Shown here: one piece after another, positions 1 through 5,785 of the stretch
Numbering within the stretch: position 1 is the stretch's first letter
Layout of the letters: every line of letters starts with the position of its first letter
NCBI GenBank assembly: GCA_003176075.1
Contig: PSRN01000166.1
Coordinates: 1-6,599, forward strand
Length of the DNA stretch: 6,599 bases
From: Bdellovibrio sp.
GTDB taxonomy: Bacteria > Bdellovibrionota > Bdellovibrionia > Bdellovibrionales > Bdellovibrionaceae
Direction: 5' to 3'
Made by a program: the position numbers and the translations under genes
Notes under the pieces: generated by a model
Seen by the model: only the letters and a program-made list of their open reading frames with translations
What the model was told of the DNA's origin: nothing
Databases searched by the model: none

Positions 1-1484
1 ATCGGATGAAGAAAATTTTCCTGGCGCAGTCTTTGCGTCGCCTCACGGCCGTCCATTTCGGGCATTTGAATATCCATCAGCACCACATCAAACAGGCCAT
101 TCAGTGCCAGATCGACAGCCTCCCTGCCGTTGTTCGCAACGCTCACTTCAGCGTTGGCAAGGTTTAAGAATCGCTTGATCAACAATTGATTTTCGACACA
201 ATCCTCAACCACCAGAACTTTTACGCCGGTCAGGTCGACGCCCGCTTCCCAATCCGTGGGAGCACTTGCCGCCGGAGAAGCCGCGGCCAGCCCCGCTGAC
301 CCATGCACCGGGAGAGTCACCTTGAACGTTGATCCCCGTTCCGGTTCACTGCTCTCGAGCACCAGGTCGCCACCCATCTGCCGGGCAATCTTGCGCGCCA
401 ACACAAGCCCCAGACCTGTCCCTCCATATTTTCGGGCAATGGTGCCGTCAGCCTGCGAGAAGGCCTGAAAAATATTTTGCTGTTGCTCGCGCGACATGCC
501 GACGCCAGTGTCGGCGACCCGGATACTCAGCCAGGTCGCCGATCTCTCGGCGGAGTTGGCGGAATCAAGACTCACATGCAGTTCAACGGAACCGTGATGG
601 GTGAACTTGATCGCGTTGGCCACGAGATTGATAATAATCTGTCTCATTCTGACCGGATCCGATTTTATAATAGCCGGCACACCCGGGTCACACTCGACGG
701 AAATGCGAATCAACCGACGGCGCGCGATCATTTCGGCCTTCGCCAGGCTTTGCAAGTCCTTTAGAAAAGCCCGAAAATCGAACTCCAGAATTTCCAGTTC
801 CAGACGGTCGGCTTCGATCTTGGAAAGGTCTAGGACGTCATTGATCAGACTTAGAAGCTGCGAACCGCTCCTTTGAATGGTGGTGATGTACTCCTCACGC
901 TCCATTTGCGTCAGCTTTGGATCGGAAAGTAGCTCGGCAAAACCCAAAACCGCACCCAGCGGAGTTCTGATCTCATGGCTCATATTGGCCAGGAAGGCGG
1001 TCTTGGCCCGGTTGGCGGCCTCGGCCGACTCCTTGGCAGTTTTGAGCATGTCTTCAACGTATTTTTGCCGTGAAATATCGTAAGTCACCGCCGCAAAGCC
1101 ACGGGGCCGCCCGGCCTTGTCACGCAAAACGCTGACCATGACCTTAGCCCAAAAACGGGAGCCATCCTTGCGGTAACGCCATCCTTCGTCCTCGGCGTTT
1201 CCGCACTCGACGGCCATTTTCAGCAGTTTTTCCGGCTTGCCGGCAACAATGTCAGCGTTTGAAAAGAAGAAAGCATAGGTGATACCCACAGTTTCTTTGG
1301 AACTGTATCCTTGGAGCAAAGACGCTCCATCGCTCCAAATCGCCACTCGGCCAGCGATGTCGAGAAGGACGATTCCGCATCCCCTGATTCCATGAGCCAA
1401 CTTCTCGTAGGTTAGGAAATCGGCGTCACGCAATCTTCGACAAGATCTTATCCTTTTGAACCAATCGAAAGCCTTGGTTAACAT
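1..1484 (-). CDS. Hybrid sensor histidine kinase (PAS-HisKA-HATPase-receiver), C-terminus off the left edge
   Basis: This is a cytoplasmic two-component hybrid kinase; 494 codons are visible and the reading frame is still open at base 1. Translating the minus strand gives, in order: a PAS/PAC domain at about residues 28-140 (typical WRYRKDGSRFWA segment); a short coiled linker rich in K, E and A; a HisKA dimerisation domain with phospho-acceptor His170 in SHEIRTPLG; an ATPase domain with N box NLVANAIKF (about 286-294), G1 DTGVGM (325-330), an F box around 339-343 and G2 GGTGLGL (354-360); then a receiver domain from about 420 with acidic pocket VVED (D427) and phospho-acceptor D471 in VLMDIQMP. 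The conserved Thr/Ser and Lys of the receiver lie beyond the window. No transmembrane segment or signal peptide precedes the PAS domain, so the signal is probably intracellular. ATG at 1484 is chosen because an in-frame TGA lies just upstream; GTG at 1490 is the only alternative. The SD is weak. Target and ligand cannot be told from sequence. Confidence 0.95.
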   Translation of the reverse strand, partial: MLTKAFDWFKRIRSCRRLRDADFLTYEKLAHGIRGCGIVLLDIAGRVAIWSDGASLLQGYSSKETVGITYAFFFSNADIVAGKPEKLLKMAVECGNAEDEGWRYRKDGSRFWAKVMVSVLRDKAGRPRGFAAVTYDISRQKYVEDMLKTAKESAEAANRAKTAFLANMSHEIRTPLGAVLGFAELLSDPKLTQMEREEYITTIQRSGSQLLSLINDVLDLSKIEADRLELEILEFDFRAFLKDLQSLAKAEMIARRRLIRISVECDPGVPAIIKSDPVRMRQIIINLVANAIKFTHHGSVELHVSLDSANSAERSATWLSIRVADTGVGMSREQQQNIFQAFSQADGTIARKYGGTGLGLVLARKIARQMGGDLVLESSEPERGSTFKVTLPVHGSAGLAAASPAASAPTDWEAGVDLTGVKVLVVEDCVENQLLIKRFLNLANAEVSVANNGREAVDLALNGLFDVVLMDIQMPEMDGREATQRLRQENFLHP

Positions 1485-1652
1485 AGACACCGATCATGAA
1501 TCATTAGATTCAGCTTATAAACTAATTTAGCCACCAAAAATTCATCAATTTTTTACAATGTACGATTTACTTCACAGGTGACTCATTCATTGACGGACTG
1601 CCGCTCCCAAAGACGATTTCAAGCATTTGAGCCCCCTTTCAGACGAATTTTC

Positions 1653-1668
1653 TGGCTTAAAGATTGCT
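1653..1668 (+). promoter_or_regulatory. Candidate sigma-54 (-24/-12) promoter
   Basis: The stretch TGGCTTAAAGATTGCT carries the invariant GG (1654-1655) and GC (1666-1667) separated by exactly 10 bases, and matches the consensus TGGCAC-N5-TTGCW at TGGC and TTGCT. Two positions after TGGC are T instead of A and C. It points toward the gene starting at 1816; initiation would fall near 1679, leaving a leader of about 137 bases. An enhancer-binding activator site could not be identified. Confidence 0.5.
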
Positions 1669-1717
1669 GAATATATAGGTCAAACGGGGAAGACCCAGCG
1701 GCAAACAGACTGTTTCT

Positions 1718-1754
1718 CTGCGGAGGTGCCGACTGCGGAGGCGCCGGAGGCACC
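1718..1754. repeat. Two-copy 15-bp tandem repeat with overlapping inverted repeat
   Basis: CTGCGGAGGTGCCG (1718-1731) is followed directly by CTGCGGAGGCGCCG (1733-1746); 13 of 14 bases agree, with a 15-bp period. Overlapping this, GGTGCC (1725-1730) and GGCACC (1749-1754) form an inverted repeat around a GC-rich loop. The block sits between the sigma-54-like promoter and the start at 1816, so it would be in the mRNA leader. It may be an RNA structure or simply a local duplication. Confidence 0.5.
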
Positions 1755-1815
1755 GACTTGGTTAATCTTCGCTCCTAAGGCAGTCCTGACAGAATCTTGA
1801 AGAAAGGAAATTTCC

Positions 1816-2529
1816 ATGAAGGTTGCTCACGCTCGAGACCAGGTAGTGAAAGGTCCGCAGGGTGAAATCTTGCGGGTTCTGGACAGGTTGAACCAGCATT
1901 TTTCCGCTCATGGTTTCAATGCCCCCTCACCGGCCGACCATTCCATGGTCAGATTCTTGGCGCTCGATAGTGTCGCCCGGTCGGCCTTGATTCAGAATTT
2001 CGAACGGTACTTGGAAATTTTGGTTGCCGAGGGCGAGAGTGCTGCCGGCGATTCTGCCCGCCTGGAATCCAATCGCCTGCGACGTGCCGTCCGCCAATTG
2101 GGCCTGAGATTTCTCGATCAACGAATCTTGCAACAAATCGACGATGGCGATGTGGTGGAAATTTATGATTCGACCGGGCGCCAGATCTATCGCAATTTGC
2201 AATTTTGCCGTCTGTCAAGCTACAGCCTTCTCGATGTCGCCGTGAACACCTGGCAGGAACTTTACGAAAGGCCAATGAGCTCAGTGGAGACCATTTTGCT
2301 TCGCGTGGCCGATGTTTTCTCCACACCCGCGTTGAATGTGCCTTTTGCGATGGAACCCCACCTCGTCAAAGAACGTTTCGTCTATTCCAAAAAGCAAAAA
2401 GTCTTTCGCGCCACCATGAAGAATCTCTCGCCGCTCGCGGGGCCCGACGATGACCGTCGCGTGGCCGCGATTTCAGTCTCCAGATTCGAGGTGGTTTCCA
2501 ATGACGGCCCGCAGATCGATTTTATTTAG
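1816..2529 (+). CDS. Conserved-looking hypothetical protein, 237 aa, possible PAS-like sensory fold
   Basis: I do not firmly recognise this protein. It is soluble: no signal peptide or membrane segment is visible. The N-terminal third is helical in composition, with an amphipathic stretch at about 48-72. A central segment at about 88-165 runs from a helix (RLRRAVRQLGLRFLDQRIL) through a beta-hairpin-like region (VVEIYDSTGRQIYRN, 113-127) and SYSLLDVAVNTWQELYERP, an order reminiscent of a PAS-like or sensory fold. I have the impression of similar proteins in predatory Bdellovibrio-type genomes, but cannot search for them. The start at 1816 is supported by AAGGAA six bases upstream. The gene is divergent from the hybrid kinase, so a regulatory link is possible but inferred. 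A sigma-54-like promoter lies about 150 bases upstream. The coding frame is intact and ends in TAG. Confidence 0.8.
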   Translation: MKVAHARDQVVKGPQGEILRVLDRLNQHFSAHGFNAPSPADHSMVRFLALDSVARSALIQNFERYLEILVAEGESAAGDSARLESNRLRRAVRQLGLRFLDQRILQQIDDGDVVEIYDSTGRQIYRNLQFCRLSSYSLLDVAVNTWQELYERPMSSVETILLRVADVFSTPALNVPFAMEPHLVKERFVYSKKQKVFRATMKNLSPLAGPDDDRRVAAISVSRFEVVSNDGPQIDFI

Positions 2530-2643
2530 AGGCTGTTTTTAAATGAAATTGGTCTCAAATGATCCTCGCGACCACATTGTGCAATCCGCATCTCAAGAAC
2601 TTACGATCTGAACACGAAAATTGCGCCACCATGGTTTATATGT

Positions 2644-2680
2644 AACCTGCAGGCCCTCGGGCGCCGAGATCCTGCAAGTT
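2644..2680. terminator. Long imperfect hairpin between convergent genes
   Basis: AACCTGCAGGCCCTCGG (2644-2660) and CCGAGATCCTGCAAGTT (2664-2680) are inverted copies agreeing at 14 of 17 positions, with a three-base loop GCG. It lies 28 bases past the stop of the small leftward gene and 114 bases past the stop of the rightward 237-residue gene, as expected for a bidirectional transcript end. Neither side carries a clear run of T, so a classical intrinsic terminator is not proven; it could also be a 3' stability element. Confidence 0.4.
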
Positions 2681-2708
2681 GCTCGTATGAATCGAAACCA
2701 GAAGTTTC

Positions 2709-2864
2709 TCAATACCAACCGTCATTGGCGCATTCAAGCTGATCGCCACCTGTCATTTCGACGATTTCGCCCACAACCTCAACTTTGGGTTCGAGATCAA
2801 CCTTCATTTGGTTCTTCACTTGGCTTGTCACTTCCGTACGCTTCTCTGAATCTTGATCTTGCAT
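2709..2864 (-). CDS. Small 51-aa peptide with double-glycine-leader-like motif
   Basis: The frame starts at ATG 2864 and ends at TGA 2709-2711. It is preceded by a near-perfect SD, AAAGGAG at 2870-2876, five bases from the ATG, which is the main reason to call it a gene. The product is acidic and hydrophilic in its first 40 residues, with many E, D, K, Q and V. Residues 30-40, VVGEIVEMTGG, fit the double-glycine leader pattern used by peptidase-containing ABC exporters: E at -8, I at -7, M at -4 and GG at -2/-1; the usual hydrophobic residue at -12 is E instead. The remaining 11 residues, DQLECANDGWY, would be the exported part, with one Cys and an aromatic end. The leader is longer than in classic bacteriocins and the core is very short. 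No modification enzyme or transporter lies in the window. It might equally be an ordinary small acidic protein. A long hairpin follows 28 bases downstream. Confidence 0.55.
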   Translation of the reverse strand: MQDQDSEKRTEVTSQVKNQMKVDLEPKVEVVGEIVEMTGGDQLECANDGWY

Positions 2865-2869
2865 GTCTG

Positions 2870-2876
2870 CTCCTTT
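2870..2876 (-). promoter_or_regulatory. Strong ribosome binding site of the 51-aa gene
   Basis: The minus strand reads AAAGGAG five bases before ATG 2864. This spacing and match are better than for most genes in the window, and it decides both the start and the reality of this very short gene. Confidence 0.6.
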
Positions 2877-3048
2877 CGCTTTCGCTACCTGTTGGGATGC
2901 ACTTCGGAAAACGCGTTCAAAATATTAGGCGTAAAATGGTAAAGCTTAAGCAATTAAAAAAATTACATTAATGCCGGCGCCTGCCTGGAATTTGCCAGCA
3001 CAATCATACCCAAACATCTTTAATGCTCTCGCCGCCTGTCACATCCTT

Positions 3049-4152
3049 TTATCGGGCTTTCAATTCTTCGATATTCCAAATGGTGGCCGTCCCATCGTAA
3101 GAAGCCACGAGGACTTGTTTGCCGTCGGGACTGAAATTGACTTTTGAAACGGATGATTTGCTGATCTGAATTTCGGCAAGGAGTTTTCCATCCTGCACTC
3201 GATACAATTGTGCTTTGGAATGCAGGGACGCTTCCTCCACCGCGGCGGTTCCCACTGCGACCCAGCGACGATCAGGACTCACAGCCACTGAATTTGCCCC
3301 GAGATCGGATCTTGATCGAACGGTCGTCAGCTTGTTCCCGGCGAAGTCCCAGATTGCGACCTCCCCGTCACTTGCGGCCGTCACAAAAGAATCCTGGCGC
3401 GGTCCCATCGCGATTTCCAAGATCGCTGTCGGGTTTTCAGAGGCCTTTTTCAACTCGGTGGACTCAAATGTTTGCGCGTCGATTTTCAAAATGAGTCCGT
3501 CGGTGCGTGAGGCAATGATCGTTTGATCATCGGGACTGAATACCGCGCTTGTTGTGTATAAATCTCCTAGCTCATAATTGAAAGAGGCAAGAAGTTTACC
3601 AGTGACGTCCCAGACTTTTACGGCGGAATCGTCGGAAGTTGTGGCGATCCTTTGCCCGTCATGGCTGAATTGTCCGGTTCGGGCGTCTTCGGTGTGAGGT
3701 AATTTGCCTTGCAGCGGAGTCAGGTTTTCTATCCCGCAATCCTTTTCAACTTGCTTCCAGATCCAACCATGCCCGTAGGGACCCACCATGACCACTTGGC
3801 TGCCATCTGGACTAAATTCGGCGTCGCGGATCCAAGGCAGATTTTGCTTTAGTCTTCCCTTGCGCTGAAGTTCTGGTGGTAGCCACATGCCGGGCTTGCA
3901 GGTAGATATCGACGCATGGATTTTGGCGTCCCAAATGCGCACCAAGCCGTATTCCGATGAGGTCAAAATTCGATCGCCCGAGGGACTATAGGAGGCGGAT
4001 GTCAAACGCAGGTCTGGTCCTGGAATTTCTGGATCACGAAGGACTTGAACCTGTTCGGCCCGGCCCCAGAAACTCGTGAGAACCGCGGCTAAAAAAAGAA
4101 ACCATGACGTTCTTTTCGCGACCTTTGTCAAACTCACCATCAAACTCGTCAT
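3049..4152 (-). CDS. Exported WD40-repeat beta-propeller protein
   Basis: A 367-residue protein with an N-terminal signal peptide: basic stretch KVAKR (10-14), hydrophobic core at about 15-30, and a likely signal-peptidase cut after GRA (32/33). No Cys follows the core, so it is not a lipoprotein; it should be periplasmic or secreted. The mature part holds seven WD40-type repeats with the recurrent pattern FSPDG...(I/V)WD/N: about 49-77, 106-133, 156-183, 200-225, 243-270, 285-320 and 335-361. Seven repeats are what one closed seven-bladed propeller needs, so the domain seems complete with nothing else attached. Such propellers act as binding scaffolds; the partner is unknown. The last repeat ends a few residues before the stop. 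ATG 4152 is supported by GGAGG six bases upstream. The gene is monocistronic or shares a transcript with the 51-aa gene 184 bases downstream. Confidence 0.9.
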   Translation of the reverse strand: MTSLMVSLTKVAKRTSWFLFLAAVLTSFWGRAEQVQVLRDPEIPGPDLRLTSASYSPSGDRILTSSEYGLVRIWDAKIHASISTCKPGMWLPPELQRKGRLKQNLPWIRDAEFSPDGSQVVMVGPYGHGWIWKQVEKDCGIENLTPLQGKLPHTEDARTGQFSHDGQRIATTSDDSAVKVWDVTGKLLASFNYELGDLYTTSAVFSPDDQTIIASRTDGLILKIDAQTFESTELKKASENPTAILEIAMGPRQDSFVTAASDGEVAIWDFAGNKLTTVRSRSDLGANSVAVSPDRRWVAVGTAAVEEASLHSKAQLYRVQDGKLLAEIQISKSSVSKVNFSPDGKQVLVASYDGTATIWNIEELKAR

Positions 4153-4158
4153 GTTCGG

Positions 4159-4163
4159 CCTCC
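4159..4163 (-). promoter_or_regulatory. Ribosome binding site of the WD40 gene
   Basis: GGAGG on the minus strand lies six bases before ATG 4152. This favours that start over the in-frame ATG four codons further in, and keeps the full signal peptide. Confidence 0.6.
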
Positions 4164-4174
4164 GTTATCCGTCG

Positions 4175-4203
4175 AGTGTAGCGAATCGCAAAAGCAAAAT
4201 CAA
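4175..4203 (-). promoter_or_regulatory. Candidate sigma-70 promoter of the WD40 gene
   Basis: On the minus strand, TTGATT (4198-4203) and TACACT (4175-4180) match the -35 and -10 boxes at four of six positions each and are exactly 17 bases apart. Initiation near 4168 would give a leader of about 16 bases that just includes the GGAGG site before ATG 4152. Confidence 0.5.
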
Positions 4204-4488
4204 TCGGCTGAAGATTCATACCCCTGAGATCGGTACAGCGGCTGAACTCACTGTAAACTTTATAGCTGTTTCCGTTTCCTGTTTTTAAGACGAATCGGCC
4301 GAGAGCTTCCGATTAATCTCAGGCGAATTCGTACCAACATGAGGATCGAATGAACTTATCGAAGGAGGGAAACGGATCGCTGGGGAGTACGAGACTTGCA
4401 GCAATGTCCATCCCCAATGCCGACGAAAGGAACGAATTTAGCCTCTTAATTTTAATGACTTACACATAAATATTGATATTTTCAAAAA

Positions 4489-4507
4489 TGTATGACATTG
4501 TAATACA
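4489..4507 (+). promoter_or_regulatory. Probable operator/-10 region of the toxin-antitoxin operon
   Basis: TGTAT (4489-4493) and ATACA (4503-4507) form an inverted repeat with a 9-base centre, in an AT-rich region just upstream of the antitoxin SD. TGTAAT (4499-4504) overlaps it and could be a -10 box. TTGATA (4473-4478) resembles a -35 box but is 20 bases away, longer than usual. Ribbon-helix-helix antitoxins normally bind such inverted repeats to repress their own operon. Confidence 0.3.
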
Positions 4508-4511
4508 CAGT

Positions 4512-4520
4512 AGGAGGTGA
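4512..4520 (+). promoter_or_regulatory. Strong ribosome binding site of the antitoxin gene
   Basis: AGGAGGTGA, a near-complete complement of the 16S 3' end, lies four bases before ATG 4525. It fixes this start. Strong translation of the first gene fits the need for antitoxin excess over toxin. Confidence 0.7.
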
Positions 4521-4524
4521 GAAT

Positions 4525-4758
4525 ATGAAAAAGGCGTTAAAAGATAAGGCGCTTACAATCCGTCTCCCTAAAGAAATTCGTCGAGATTTAGAAAATATTG
4601 CCAAGGAAGAAAAGGTTCCAATTAGTGACTTGATTCGCGAATCATTGGATCATTTTCTTGCGGTGAAAAGATTTCGGCAATTGCGGAAAAAAGCATTACC
4701 ATTTGCTGAAGCACAAGGATTGCTGACAGACGAAGATGTTTTCAAGGTCATATCGTGA
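4525..4758 (+). CDS. Ribbon-helix-helix (CopG/VapB-like) antitoxin
   Basis: A 77-residue protein. Residues 9-15 (ALTIRLP) form the DNA-contacting beta-strand of a ribbon-helix-helix fold, followed by helix A (about 16-29) and helix B (about 33-46, ISDLIRESLDHFL). The basic, then acidic C-terminal tail (47-77) is the expected toxin-binding part. The role inferred from the family: it neutralises the PIN toxin encoded next to it and represses the shared promoter as a dimer of dimers. Its TGA overlaps the toxin's GTG start in GTGA at 4755-4758, the tight coupling typical of type II modules. Codon use is more AT-rich than in the surrounding genes, which suggests horizontal acquisition. Confidence 0.85.
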   Translation: MKKALKDKALTIRLPKEIRRDLENIAKEEKVPISDLIRESLDHFLAVKRFRQLRKKALPFAEAQGLLTDEDVFKVIS

Positions 4759-5156
4759 AGGTTATTCTTGACACAAATGTCATCATCGCAGCCTTTGCGA
4801 CTCAGGGTCTGTGTCATCTTGTGCTCGAGAGTGTTATAGCCCACCATGAGCTCATTTTAAGCGAATTTATTTTAGCCGAAGTGAACGACAAATTGAGGCA
4901 AAAAATAAAACTTCCACTCGTTCGAGCGAACGAAATTACGGTCTTTCTCAAAAGCCACTCCACCGTGGGGAGGGACCCCGGCGTTCCGGGACTCAATTGC
5001 CGGGATAAGGATGACTTGCCAATTCTTTTTTTGGCGGCCTTCACAGGTGCGGATGTCATTATTTCTGAAGATGAAGATCTTCTGATATTAGGGTCGATTT
5101 CCTCGACTGCCATAGTTTCACCGCGCGAATTTTGGGACATGCTCCGAAACAAGTAG
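4755..5156 (+). CDS. PIN-domain toxin of a VapC-like type II toxin-antitoxin module
   Basis: A 133-residue PIN-domain protein, the full usual length of the family in which PIN toxins are paired with small DNA-binding antitoxins. Such toxins are Mg2+-dependent ribonucleases that cut tRNA, rRNA or mRNA and stop growth. The acidic active-site residues are visible: D6 in VILDTNV, E42 in ILAEV, D86/D87 in RDKDDLPIL, and D106/D108 in ISEDEDLLIL, which replaces the commoner GDxDL form. All are present, so the toxin looks catalytically competent. The start is GTG 4755, overlapping the antitoxin stop by four bases, so translation is coupled and weaker than for the antitoxin. The RNA target cannot be predicted. 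I am confident of the fold and pairing, less so of the exact subfamily. Confidence 0.88.
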   Translation: MKVILDTNVIIAAFATQGLCHLVLESVIAHHELILSEFILAEVNDKLRQKIKLPLVRANEITVFLKSHSTVGRDPGVPGLNCRDKDDLPILFLAAFTGADVIISEDEDLLILGSISSTAIVSPREFWDMLRNK

Positions 5157-5168
5157 CTTGTAGTTCCT

Positions 5169-5243
5169 ATGCCGACGTTTGCCAGACTGCGCTGGGATTT
5201 CGATACCGACATTGAAACCTGCTTCCGGTGCGGCGGACCTTAG
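5169..5243 (+). pseudogene. Possible remnant of an IS91-type transposase C-terminus
   Basis: A 24-codon open stretch reads RLRWDFDTDIETCFRCGGP and then stops. The DIETCxxCGG part matches the zinc-binding end of IS91-family (Y2) transposases, where a 'RVFxIDIExCxxCGG' segment is typical. Nothing upstream, where the catalytic part should be, belongs to such a gene: the PIN toxin ends 12 bases earlier. If real, it is a short relic of a mobile element lying between the toxin-antitoxin pair and the broken gene. The match is short and could be chance. Confidence 0.35.
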
Positions 5244-5753
5244 GGGACGAGTTTCTGATCAATCTTCGTGGACCGAGTGATCTCCTCGATCATCATGAAG
5301 CGATCCTTCTTAAGAACTTCACTTGGCAGCGTCTCAATGGCGGCCAAGAGCGGGATCGCAAGCGAAAAATCAGGATGCGAGGGCCAGGTCCCTTCGAGCA
5401 GACTTCGAATTCGCTCAATGCTGTCACCTTTGATAAGAAGCGGCCGAATCAGTTCCATGAGAAAGTGCGACAGTTCGTCCGTCTGTGTAAAGTTCTGAGT
5501 TACATTCGTTAGGACCTGCCGAATCGATTTCTTTCGAAGAAGTAATTGCACAGAGGATGGGGGCCACTCGCCTGAGTCCCTGAAAAGCGGCGCGGACACT
5601 TGCTATCTCGAAAAATTCAGCCGCTTTATAAGGATTGTACAAAATATTTTGTTCTGACGCCGCCGGAAAAATTTTCGACAACTGTGAGAGCTGGCCGAGA
5701 GTTTGCGCAAGAAGTTCCGCGGTGTCTGCGCCGCTATCTCCGCCGAAAACGGT
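5240..5753 (-). pseudogene. Frameshifted hypothetical gene
   Basis: Two minus-strand frames here look protein-like only in complementary halves. From about 5753 to 5564 one frame reads TVFGGDSGADTAELLAQTLG and, further on, NILYNPYKAAEFFEIASVR and FQGLRRVAP; past 5560 it turns into low-quality sequence and stops at 5424-5426. The next frame becomes convincing from about 5555 (SSVQLLLRKKSIRQVLTNV, later LSHFLMELIRPLLIKGD) to TAA at 5240-5242. Removing one base from the run of five Gs (plus strand 5559-5563) joins them smoothly as ...RRVAPSSVQLLLRKK. Neither half has a good SD; possible starts are TTG 5681 for the first half and GTG 5599 for the second. The frame before 5753 has no ordinary start codon, so the 5' end may also be lost. 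The family is unrecognised; the restored product would be soluble and mainly helical. It may be a decayed last gene of the operon upstream, or a one-base sequencing error. Confidence 0.5.
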
Positions 5754-5785
5754 CCTCCGACGAGAGTGATCTCTTGGCTTAGATC

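Larger units (their letters stand above)
1485..1815. other. Intergenic gap between divergent genes
   Basis: No coding region is supported in these 331 bases. The left part, next to the kinase, is AT-rich and holds a perfect 7-bp inverted repeat, AAAAATT-catc-AATTTTT at 1536-1553, which could be an operator. I found no well-spaced sigma-70 promoter for the kinase. The right part holds a sigma-54-like promoter (1653-1668), a GC-rich tandem repeat with an inverted repeat (1718-1754), and the SD of the rightward gene (about 1804-1809). Confidence 0.6.
4153..4524. other. Intergenic gap between the WD40 gene and the toxin-antitoxin pair
   Basis: These 372 bases contain the leftward WD40 promoter (4175-4203) and SD (4159-4163), and on the right the AT-rich upstream region, probable operator and SD of the antitoxin. 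Between about 4210 and 4440 I see no convincing gene, RNA gene or repeat. A 39-codon rightward frame at 4350-4469 has no matching SD or recognisable product. Base composition turns clearly AT-rich from about 4440, marking the start of the accessory patch. Confidence 0.6.

Noticed and set aside
1927..2326. Leftward frames of 91 and 125 codons inside the 237-aa gene
   Set aside because: They are antisense shadows of a frame with a good SD and coherent protein sequence.
2709..2864. PqqA or mycofactocin-type precursor identity for the 51-aa peptide
   Set aside because: The C-terminal Tyr and small size invited the comparison, but there is no E-x3-Y pair as in PqqA and no CGVY end as in mycofactocin precursors, and no radical SAM enzyme is nearby.
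2621..2971. Rightward 116-codon open frame
   Set aside because: It covers the small leftward gene on the opposite strand, lacks an SD, and has a composition of R, S, L and Q typical of a shadow frame. The leftward 51-codon frame has far better translation signals.
2956..3000. Possible intrinsic terminator after the WD40 gene (weak hairpin at 2982-3000 and T7 on the minus strand at 2956-2962)
   Set aside because: The stem is short and bulged, and the T run is about 20 bases beyond it, so it does not meet the usual geometry.
4380..4391. CTGGGGAGTACG, identical to part of the conserved 16S rRNA segment
   Set aside because: Only 12 bases agree; flanking sequence does not continue the rRNA match, so it is chance rather than an rRNA relic.
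4350..4469. Rightward 39-codon frame before the antitoxin
   Set aside because: No SD at a useful distance, no recognisable motif, and it runs into the AT-rich promoter region of the toxin-antitoxin pair.
5600..5782. Rightward 60-codon frame, and other plus-strand frames over 5228-6424
   Set aside because: They oppose the leftward diiron-type gene and broken gene, lack SD sites, and show no protein-like pattern.
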